From NCBI GenBank assembly GCA_033297075.1, contig MU858210.1:1-64000 (forward strand): a stretch of DNA of 64,000 bases, written 5' to 3'. The position numbers and the translations under genes were made by a program. Of this stretch, positions 41,858-50,882 are shown piece by piece. The notes under the pieces are model-generated. The model did no database searches, had not been told where the DNA came from, and saw nothing but the letters and a program-made list of their open reading frames with translations. The DNA comes from Rhypophila decipiens. Lineage: Eukaryota; Ascomycota; Sordariomycetes; Sordariales; Naviculisporaceae. Numbering within the stretch: the first letter of the stretch is position 1; every line of letters begins with the position of its first letter.

Positions 41858-43650
41858 ATGTCGTGCCCCAGTGCCAACCCGCCCCCCGACCCCAAGACGA
41901 CCAGCCAGACCACTGACATGTGGCCCGTCCCGGCTGTCCCGGCTGTCCCGGCTGTCCCCGGGCCGATCTCTCCTAGTGCCCGCTCCTCTGCTCCGTCTCC
42001 GGGCATCAACCAAGGTGAATAGCTTGTCCTTGTCCGGTTGCTTTTTTAAAATTAACCTTTATGATAGGTCCTGCCGCTGCCGATCCCGTTACTCCAGGCA
42101 AGACTCCAGGCAAGACTCCAGCCAAGGGTCCTGCTAAAGGTCCTGCTAAGAATCCCGCCAACAGCCCTGTCAAAAAGCCCATCCTAGCTCCCAAGGCTGG
42201 CAGCAATGCTCAGTCCCCTGCTAAAAAGCACAAACCAGCTGCTCCATCCGGTGCCACACGTCCTGCCCCGGCTGGGAACAATGGTCCGCCAGCCAAGAAG
42301 CAAAAGGTGGCAGCACCCAAGCCGAACCTGCCACCCCCGGCCGCCAAGAAGCCGCCCACTCCCCTGAACAGGGGCAACAACAACAAAAAGGCTACTCCTG
42401 CCATAACCCCTGCCCCGACTCCCCGTCCACGGGGACGTCCTCGCAAAGATGGAGGAGATCCTGTCAGCCGCCATACCATCAGAGCTGAGTCCGTGCATCC
42501 CGGCGTCAAGCCCGAGCACTCCCCAGCCCCTGCTGGCGGGCGTCGTGCCAAGAAGGCCTCCAGCCAGCCTGCGGTGCCCTGGACTGTTGCTCCCGCCGAG
42601 GCTCGCAAGGTCCTGTCGGATGATACCAGCCTGTTGGAGAATGCCATGTTTGCAGATGCAACGATTGTGTGCCTCAAGGACAAATGGGCTGTGCATAAGA
42701 CAGTGCTGTGCACTCGGTCCAAGTGGTTCCTCAGAGCCTTTGAGGGCGACCACGAGGTCTGTTTACCATTCCCATGATGCTATCTCTGGTGACATCTATA
42801 CTGATTTATCATCACATCAGGATGGTCAACTCGGCATTGTCAACCTGCATTCCCAAACCAAGGAAGATGTCGAGACGCTGCTCAAGTTTATCTATTCTGG
42901 CAGTAAGTGTCCCTTTGTCCTGCCCTTACCCCCGTTTTCCGCACATTCAGTGCATGCTGATCTTCTTGCCATCAAGTGAAACTGGACCGGGAGAAGTTTA
43001 GCATCGACAAGGGCAGCTTTTCAGCCTACGCTCGTCTCTTCAAACTGGGCGAGACATTCGAGCTCAAGCCCCTTGCGGACGACGCCATGTCCCTCTTGGG
43101 ACAATACTGCGACAAGAGACTGATGGAGCTCTGCAGCTACGATGTCGATCGTTCCGGCCGTGAAGGCGTTGTCGACCAGATTCGCGGCAGCCCCCAGCCC
43201 TTCATCGACGACCTTCTCCAAGCCATCAAGGATGCCTACGACGGAATCGAGCACTCGACCAGGCTCCAGGCCATCTTCGTCTCCTTTGTCTGGGCCGGCC
43301 GTGATCGACTCTTTAAAGAGAAGGAGCTCCCGGCCTTTGTCGACGTGTGCCCTCGCTTCGGGACCGACATGTTCAAGCTCATGCTGGGCCACAATCCTAG
43401 CAAATGGTTCCCGTCGGCCAACCTCGCTCGCGCCATGTGCGCTGAGCTCGACCACAAACGCAAGACCCAGCACCCCGACCGCTGCGAGGGCTGTAATGAC
43501 GTCTTCGACGAGGACAGGGTTCGCAAGGCCATGTATAACCCTTTCAGTGTTGCCGTCCGTGCCGGTGCCTGGTGCTCAACCTGTGTCAACAAGCCCGCCG
43601 ACGCCCCTCTGTGGCGGCGCATGCGTGCCGAGGAAGAGTTTGAGGAGTAG
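41858..43650 (+). CDS. BTB/POZ protein with AT-hook and basic Lys/Pro/Ala-rich N-terminus (four exons)
   Basis: The spliced model is 533 aa: exons 41858-42014, 42068-42756, 42821-42902 and 42977-43650; introns have donors GTGAAT, GTCTGT, GTAAGT and acceptors GATAG, TCAG, CAAG. Residues 1-240 are low complexity: a VPAVPAVPAVP repeat, then GKTPGKTPAKGPAKGPAK-type repeats like a histone H1 tail, and an AT-hook (PRGRPRKDGG, about residue 174). The BTB core follows at about 249-310 (ADATIVCLKDKWAVHKTVLC, ending in a TLLKFIYSG strand-helix). The C-terminal part has a conserved fungal BTB extension (YARLFKLGETFELKPLADDA) and a CEGC...CSTC Cys cluster that might bind zinc. BTB domains dimerise or bind Cullin-3; the AT-hook and basic tail suggest a chromatin-bound protein. 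That combination is unusual for the very common short fungal BTB proteins. Confidence 0.85.
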
Positions 43651-44769
43651 ACTGGTGGGCTCATAGGCATGTATTATAGGCATTAAATGCGTTGCTTTTT
43701 CTTTGCGGATGGGCATCGTGACGAGGAGGGACGCCTTGTGTTTTCTTATCGGATGGGTACTTTGACGACGAGCGACACCTTATTTGTTTGAACTAAACGC
43801 CTTATGGGATCTGATACAAGGCCTTTATGGGAATAATGCGATGGGTTATTTGTTTTCTTTCAACGTGTTGATTTCTACGAGACAAGGCATTATACGAGAT
43901 ATTGCGGTGGCTTTGTTATTTATTATCAAAGCGTCGATTTGTCGGAAAGCAGGCGTTGCATGAACGTTACGATGGGCTACTTATTTTTGTTAAAGGCGTT
44001 GATTATCCGTTGATAGGGAATTATAGAGTATTTCATCCTGCTTGGAGCATGACGACGTTTGCCTACCATTAGATTCGATGTGTTGGATGTTGAGATCTAT
44101 TTCGTCTAAAGGGACATCCACTGAGCATGATCAAGGCAGAGATTAACAGATTGCAATCATCGTTGGCTAGTCTGACATGGCCTTATTGTCAGTAAAGGAC
44201 ACGGTGCCAGTGGTTAACGGCTGCCACATGGCCATCTGACATGATCAACTTGGAAATATCCAGGATTCACCAGTGCAATACATCAGATCATACCTATGCG
44301 TTTCGTGGTAGATGCTTGATCTTAAAGGGGCGACTGGACAAGCATAACAACCCCAGGTGTACGTGCAAAGTAAACGCGGCTGGACCCAGAAACGGCGGAA
44401 AGGGGTGTAAACAAACCAGAGAATGTACAATGCCAGCAAGTCAGGGATCGACCAAACCCAAAACTCAATACCGACTGCCAGACTTGCCATCTCAACTTGA
44501 AGCTTATATGGATCATCGGGCTTCGAAAGACGAAGCATCATGCAGATCTCAGTTGGCTAACTAAAATCGAGACCAGCTCATCTTGCCAAGGCGGCAGCCT
44601 TCCATAATGGCAACTTTGTGGATTGATGCTTCTCAGAGGCATTTTGATTTGCAGGGTCTCTAAGTTCTACAGACGAATTAAGTTGTTTAGGGGCTGGTCA
44701 AGAGGAAATAAAGGTTGAATCTAATCTAGGAGCACCACCACAAACACATCCACCAACTTCCCCCGTCAT
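43651..44769. other. Convergent intergenic region with degenerate tandem repeats
   Basis: About 1.1 kb after the BTB stop. The first 390 bp is a decayed minisatellite: two units of about 45 bp near 43,705-43,795 (each opening CGGATGGG) and three units of 66 bp from 43,838 (listed separately). The remaining 730 bp shows no gene; frames of about 100 codons near 44,240-44,560 overlap on both strands. Confidence 0.55.
43838..44035. repeat. Imperfect 66-bp tandem repeat, three units
   Basis: Units start at 43838, 43904 and 43970, each opening with a GCGATGGG-like motif followed by a T-rich block (ATTTGTTTTC), a GTTGATT-like core and a purine-rich end. The units are clearly related in phase and spacing but diverged by roughly a third of positions, so this is an old array. 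It is noncoding. Confidence 0.65.
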
Positions 44770-45947
44770 CTAGCATCTCTTCCCAAACAGCTCCTTGACT
44801 GTATCGTACTGGTACTCGAGGTCAAAGGGTGAATATCCCGGCTCGATGGGCTTGGCAACCCGATACATGCGCTGCACGGCATCCAGGACTTCCGCCTCCA
44901 GCGGTCCTTTCTCGAGCGCGTCCAGATTCTGGTCCAGATGCTCCAGTTTGGAGACACCAATGACGATGCCATCGTTCCCGCCCTTCTCCTTGTCCATATT
45001 GAGCTTGGAGTGCCACCGCAGCCAACGGAGGGCGACCTCCAACGGCGAAATGCCCACTTTGTCCGTCGTGCGCTTGAGCTCCTCCACCGCCCGGAAGTTC
45101 GCCTCCTTGAAATAAAGCGGGCGCACCATACCACCCTGAAACTTGTCGCTGAATCTGCCCTCGGACGGCTTCTCTGCCGATTCGTCCAGCAGACTGGCAT
45201 GGTACGTGCCCGTGAGGAAACCGGCGGCGAGGGGACTGTAGACGAGGATATCGAGACCGTACCGTCGACAGGCGGGAATGAGCTCTGCCTCGATGGCTCG
45301 CTGCAGCACGTTGTAGTTTGCCTGGTAGACCTTGGGGCGTACCCAGCCGTTGTAGTGGCATGTCATGACAATCTCGGCGACCTCGAAGGCGGTGTAGTTG
45401 CTGAGTCCTAGCTGCCCGAATTTGCCAGCTTGGTGGAGCGTGTTGAGGGCCTCGAGGGCCGGGGCAAATGGGACGGAGCGATCCTATTCTCACTCGTCAG
45501 TCGGTTAAAAAGGCGGCGTTGACGACCAGTGCATACCGGTGCATGAAGATAGACAATCTGTGATGGAGACAGGCCAGTTAGTTATAATCCATGGCAAGGA
45601 AGCTGGTGGACACTTACATCAATGTAGTCGGTCCCCAGCTCCTGCAGGCTCGTCTCAAACAGCTGTGTGAGAACCTCGGGCTTGTGGATGCCGGGCGTGA
45701 CGGGCCAGAACTTGGTGGCGATCGAGAAGCCCTTTTCCTTCCAGCCAGCTTGCCGGGTGAAGCGCTCCTGGGCACCTCCGCCGTACACTCGTCCAGTGTC
45801 CAGTTCATTGTATCCCCGGTTGCGGAATATGTCGAGGGCTGTCTTGAGATCCTCGAGCTTGGTCAGTCTCGCACCGGTGAACTCGTCCGGGGCAAAGCCC
45901 ATCAGGCCGAGAACGATCCTTGGCTTCGCGATGTCGGGTTCAGGCAT
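44770..45947 (-). CDS. Aldo/keto reductase, AKR7 (aflatoxin B1 aldehyde reductase) type (three exons)
   Basis: The spliced model is 354 aa: exon 1 45947-45618, exon 2 45557-45537 (a 21-nt micro-exon), exon 3 45483-44770. Introns have donors GTAAGT and GTATGC and acceptors CACAG and AATAG, and the first has a CTAACT branch. The micro-exon encodes IVYLHAP, giving DIVYLHAPDRSVPF across the junctions, the hallmark of the AKR7 group. The catalytic tetrad is complete: Asp50 (NELDTG), Tyr55 (RVYGGG), Lys79 (ATKFWP) and His115 (YLHAP). The enzyme is a cytosolic NADPH-dependent reductase of aldehydes and dicarbonyls; in secondary-metabolite clusters such enzymes reduce polyketide or terpenoid aldehydes. 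The ATG at 45947 is chosen because the frame upstream starts only with TTG. Confidence 0.88.
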
Positions 45948-46415
45948 GGCGATGACTGGCTGGTAATTCTCGAATAGGTTGGTGGATAGATCTACATCAT
46001 CTACTGAAGCTGTAAAAGGATTCAAGGCTGTTTGGTGAGTAGACTTACCGGAGGATCAGATGAATTGCGTAATGCTTTTGGATGAGAATCACATGTAACC
46101 TTTTTGAGGAGCGGAAGATGTTGACTCGGCGACTTTGCTTGCGACTTCCTCTCCAAGCCTCGAGGAACATGTTCACACGGCACCTTCCCACTCCGTCGAC
46201 TGCGCACGTTATCCAAATCAGGTCCAACCGACAACTGACACTGGAAAGAACGATCAATGCCAGAATACAAACGCAAGAGAACTCATTGTATTCATTAACT
46301 GATTTGTCTCATTATCTTCATCAGTAGACTCAAGTACCCGATGGAACTACTCCTCTTCGTCATCGCACTCAGAGTCCCAAAAAGAAAAAGGCATCGCGTC
46401 CAGCCCTTTCGCGTT
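45948..46415. other. Intergenic region between AKR and unknown gene
   Basis: About 470 bp: promoter of the reductase and 3' end of the upstream gene on the same strand. No further feature is seen. Confidence 0.45.
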
Positions 46416-48355
46416 TTAACCGCGAGAGATGGCACCAAAGGCCATGATAATAGCATCGACAGTGTGGTAGGCTATGTATGGGAGACTCATGCTCAGCCGT
46501 CCATATGCAACCGTGAACTTGTAGGCATCATCGGATATACCATCGCGAGCTGCCAAGATCTCGCCAGCCTCGCCAAGGAGCTTGTCCGACTTGATGTCAA
46601 ACTCGCGGCCCCATCCGGGCTCCTTGCTCTCGTCCAGCAGCTGCTGATGCCAGAGACTGTGTGTCTCACGCACAATATGAGCAAGATCGTCGGTCACGCC
46701 CAGGGGAGACTTCTTGGCCAGCTGAGCAGTGCCGTCCTCAACCATGTCGTACCAGAGGTGGAAGAAATGGTTGGGCGGCGAGTCGGGGAGCTTGCCTTGA
46801 ACAGCCGCTCGCTTGAGGCCACAGATCAGCGGCTCAGCTATGCCAGCCTCGGTAACCTGGGATCTGGCCATGCGGTACAGCTCCCAGGTCCTAAAGCAGT
46901 CTTTTGGTCAGCAATTGCATGGCCCGTAGAAAGGTAGGGCCGAGACTCACCACTCCCAGAACTTGGGATACTTGTTTATATACTTCTCCATGGTCTCGAA
47001 GATACGCCTGTGACGAGCCCGGGAGAAGCTGTAGGGCGGCGAGGTTGACGAGATTCGGCCGTCTTCGCGGTTGTGCTTCCAAGCACGATGATGGCCTCTG
47101 AAGATCTCACAGAGCATGCTCGACAAGATGGTCGAGTTGATGCCAAGCGCCTCCTCGATGCTCTTGCCAGGCGGGTAGAGCAGACGGAGCAGGTTGCGCG
47201 TCTCGCCCGTGAAGATGTCGGTATGCAGATCCATGACATCGTTGGGCACGGCCGAGCCGATGAGCGAGTCCATGCCTTCATCGTCGAGCCAGGCCGCGCC
47301 ATCGCGAGACATGTATGCCGAGCCGATGGTGTCAAAGGCGCGGGCAAGGATAATCAGGTCAGGATGGATGTTGTGTTTGATCGCGGCGATCCGGGGGCTT
47401 TTGAAGGCTCGAGAGTTCTCGGTGTCGTTCATGGCTCGGAGATAGGCCAGTGCGCAGCGCCAGAAAGACCGGTCTTGGCCGGATATCTTGTCGTCCAGGT
47501 TGGGAAGCGAAGCCCGTGCCAAAGCTTCAAAGGCGGCAACTCGCTGGTTGAAATTGTTTTGGCCCTTGGTCTGGAAGGCAAGTCAGCAGTCATTCGCTCG
47601 AGAGACGAGAGAAGTACCCTTACCCAGTCAACGCCTGTAAGAGCAGAGTAGACATAGTCCTCGCGGTGCCAGTTCGGCTCAAAGGTGAAGGACTGGCACA
47701 AAAGGAGGTAGAATGGGAACTGGACAATGATGGGAGGGTCGCAATCCAAGTTGGTCAGCAGCTTGCCCCAGGGCACGAAATGGTCGTCTCCGCCAGCACG
47801 CGAGGCATGCAGGTCGAGCTCCATCTCTACCGGATCATCAGCGGCATCGGCTGCGAGGAGAACCGCCGCGCAGACCTCGAGAGTGCACTGATATGTGAGC
47901 TCGATCGCATTCAAGTCGTGCAGTCCAAGGCTGGACTTTCTTTCCTTGTCAAGAGTGGCGTGGAAAGCAGCAGCAAACGGCTTCACGAGTTCGAGGACTT
48001 GATCCGTAGGCTTGTAGCTTTCAAGTGCGTTCTTGACCCAGGGAGCGAGATTCGTCGTCAAGGCATAACTGCCGATGTGGCGTGCTGGCGCTGGCTGTGG
48101 AGGGCGAGTCTCGGACGCGTCGAGATCCCAGACCCGTCCCAGCGTTGAATGCTCGCAGAGGCCGTTGCTTGCGTTGACATCGTGGTCGGGGCACTGGTCG
48201 TGACTTGCCAGGTTGTCGTCGACCTTGCTCGTCTTAAAGGCAGCCTGTGTAAGGTTTGTCAGCAACGCCCTTGTGATGTACTTGGTCATACGTACTGCCG
48301 CCTCCCCTGTATATCGCAGCTTTCTCTTGTTGATGATGACTGCGGCGCCCGCCAT
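46416..48355 (-). CDS. Unrecognised fungal enzyme-like protein, possibly terpene-cyclase-like (three or four exons)
   Basis: ATG 48355. Exons are 48355-47624, 47570-46951 and 46890-46416 with introns 47623-47571 (donor GTAAGG, branch TGCTGAC) and 46950-46891 (donor GTGAGT), giving 608 aa. A further likely intron at 48295-48245 (51 nt, donor GTACGT, acceptor ACACAG) contains no stop and keeps frame, so removal gives 591 aa. The protein is all-helical and soluble, with no signal peptide or membrane helix. I do not recognise it with confidence. NDVMDLHTD (about residue 340-350) resembles the metal-binding NDxx(S/D)xxx(E/D) motif of class I terpene cyclases, and ERHY-type aromatic helices follow, but no DDxxD motif is placed at the usual spacing. 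An unconventional cyclase of the AsR6/EupF humulene-synthase kind is a guess. Its neighbours are an AKR and, across a 2.5-kb promoter region, a GMC oxidase. Confidence 0.6.
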
Positions 48356-48463
48356 GGTGGATAGATGTCGGGACTAGTCGGTCAAGGTCCCACTTCTCAA
48401 GCACTGCCTGAAATCAGATAGCTGGGTAAGATGCTGTTAGCTGAAAGTGAAGGGGAGACCCTC

Positions 48464-48470
48464 TATATAA
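48464..48470 (-). promoter_or_regulatory. Probable TATA box of the 48355 gene
   Basis: On the minus strand the sequence reads TTATATA followed by GAGG, about 110 bp before the ATG at 48355, a normal distance for a fungal TATA element. Confidence 0.5.
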
Positions 48471-48659
48471 TGTGCGTGAGTGCTCATGTGGGCAGTCGGA
48501 TTTCGTCCGATATGCAGTTACCAAGCACATGCCATTAGAATCATGCGTATTGGTCACGGCACCTTAATAACTGCCAATTTCCGGTTTCCAACCGCACGTG
48601 CTGGTCGTCTCATTTCACAGACTGGCATCGTGACATGACCATTTCGTCCGATGCCTGCC

Positions 48660-48798
48660 TATCGAATCTACCAAGAAAGGTGGAAACCCCTCATTAACAG
48701 AGTAGGACTAGTGAGGATGAGAAAGAGGGTAAGTGCGACGCAGATACTAGCCCTACCTTTCAATAGCGTGGTTTCCACCTTTCTTGGTAGATATGGTA
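48660..48798. mobile_element. MITE 2 (139 bp, TIRs of about 28 bp, TA target site)
   Basis: The left end TATCGAATCTACCAAGAAAG and the inverted right end TACCATATCTACCAAGAAAG share ATCTACCAAGAAAGGTGGAA plus ACC without a mismatch; three differences lie in the first six bases. Both start with TA. The roughly 80-bp interior has no coding capacity. The end sequence is close to that of the 26.7-kb element (TACCRTATCTAC). Confidence 0.8.
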
Positions 48799-49303
48799 TA
48801 CTGCCAGTTCATATTCACCGGAACTTTGCCTCCCATCATGATTCTAGTCCCAGGCCCGGTAGTACAGACTTGGATCCAAGGGTGGGCAGCAGCGCCGAAG
48901 GAATGCATGGCACCCTTTGGCTTCCTTCAAGAGCGAATTCGGACTGATATGAGAAGGGGCAACCGTCGAGTAGCAGGCCAGAGTGCTAAGACCGGATAGA
49001 ACACAGAGCTGTTGCTGCTATCCTTTATAGGACTGTGGTGACCATCATGCAAGAATCCATGTCCAGACACAAGGTCATTGCCGATCTTGTGCCACGAAGC
49101 CGCCCCAGGAGGTGGAATCGCTTGCATATGTCAGCCGTGATCCATTCTCGGAATCACCAATCAGACCGTGACTGTTTCTTCTCCGGTCACTCACGGTTTC
49201 GTACATCCAACTCCCAATCCTAAACTGCGAGATAATGAATAACGTTACAGTAATAATTTCTTCGTTTAGATTTGCCGCTTCGGCCTCGATATTGTAATTA
49301 GTG

Positions 49304-49506
49304 TACCGTATAATCTCGTGAAATTGGGAGATTACTTGCACGTGTGGATCTGCTCAGGCGGATACAAGACTTGTAATTCGTGGTAAAGACGATTTAGAGT
49401 CAAGAGTCAAGACAATTTTGGAGCTTCTGGCCAATTATTTCGCTACGTCGATCCAGAACTCTCGACGAGTAATTTGAATCTCCCAATTCCACGAGATTAT
49501 ACGGTA
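49304..49506. mobile_element. MITE 3 (203 bp, TIRs of about 30 bp, TA target site)
   Basis: The left end TACCGTATAATCTCGTGAAA and the inverted right end TACCGTATAATCTCGTGGAA continue together through TTGGGAGATT, with one mismatch in about 30 bases. The ends carry TA. The interior is about 140 bp and noncoding. The opening TACCGTAT is the same as in element 1, though the following bases differ, so it is a related but separate subfamily. Confidence 0.8.
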
Positions 49507-50882
49507 AAAGGTGGTGGCCTAGCGTACCTATCCTGTTTGGGACTAGCATCTGAACAATGCGTTGAAACTCTGCCAGGGCTTTGGGAAATTATATCAGTCT
49601 CGAATAACCGTGTAGCGAAAGCCAGGCAGGTTGGGCCTGGACTGGAGGAATATTGAAAGACGCCTCGCGCAGTGTGGAATCACCCAGAATCCCCGATAAA
49701 CAAGGTTACACCGGGTTCAGTTTGTGATTGCAACAGGATAGGAAATCTTCCGAATGACCAATCCTTCGCGGCCGAAATCCATATGCCAGCGATGGTCCAT
49801 CATGGAATCATCTGCCGGGTCACCGCTATTCGGGAGATGGAGGTGTTGGAACAACTTGAACGCCACGGCGAATGAAGTAGCCTAGCCACAGCAAGTCCGT
49901 AGTCGCGGAGGCTCCGTGCCGGGCCCCCAGCGGACTGTTCGGAATGCCGATCAGTCAGACTGAACAGTCGGCAGTCCCCCACGACAAAAACCTACTGAAA
50001 CGGCTTCAATTCCTGTATTCATCGTTGACAGGAGCTGTGGGTATCCCATTGTTAGTTGGATCAATGTATGGGGTTTCGTTCAAGTGAATAAAAGAGGAGC
50101 AGGAACCTTCAAAATTGTTCCTCAGCTGTCTTTTGGCTTGATGCTAGTCGGCATCTCGTTGCCTGCCGAGATGTTTACTCATTCGATTCGGAGGGCAGTG
50201 AAAGGAGCAACGTCGTTTCGAGAGAGGAAGTCGGCAATGGATCCAATGATTATTTCCGGCAGGCAACAAGACACACTTGCGCAACTCCGGCCGGCCTCGG
50301 AGATTAGTGAAAAATAAGATGGAGGATATGGCTCAAGATTAACAACCAAGAATAGCGTGCCATTTTACTCGCAGTGACTACTCTTGTATAAATACGAGTC
50401 AGCAGCCAAGTAATTCATGTTTCCAGCCAGATGGATCGATACTATTTGGCCGGAAACACTCAGATTCTTACCATGGGAAATTTGACCGTGTAACCCGAAC
50501 ACTAACAGCGAACCGGGCAAGGACACTGCATGGCCAGAGGTAAAAAGTAAATAAAGTCATGCACATGGTTCGTTCTGCATAGGCACATTACCAGTGATCC
50601 CGAGCGGGGTACCGTCCTCTCGGGGGTTGCTTTTAATATTTCCGTACGTTCGACTGCGTGACTGACCCAATGGGAACCCGGGCATCCTTTTAGGGATCGG
50701 GACATAGATTGACTGATTCCATAGACCTGGGGACCTGTTGGACCCCTGCACTAGGGACAGTATAGAGTCTCGGCAAATGATGTTCGTCATGTTATCACGT
50801 TCGTACAGGAAGATTAAAGAGACCGAGTCTCCCACTGACTGACGATTGCATGGGGTAGGAGCATCCTCGACATTCACCCGAG

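Larger units (their letters stand above)
48356..50882. other. Divergent intergenic region holding two MITEs
   Basis: 2.5 kb between the unknown gene and the GMC oxidase gene. It holds a TATA box near the left gene, two miniature inverted-repeat elements (listed separately) and a TATAAATA at 50387-50394 that lies 490 bp before the GMC start. No other gene is supported. Confidence 0.5.
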
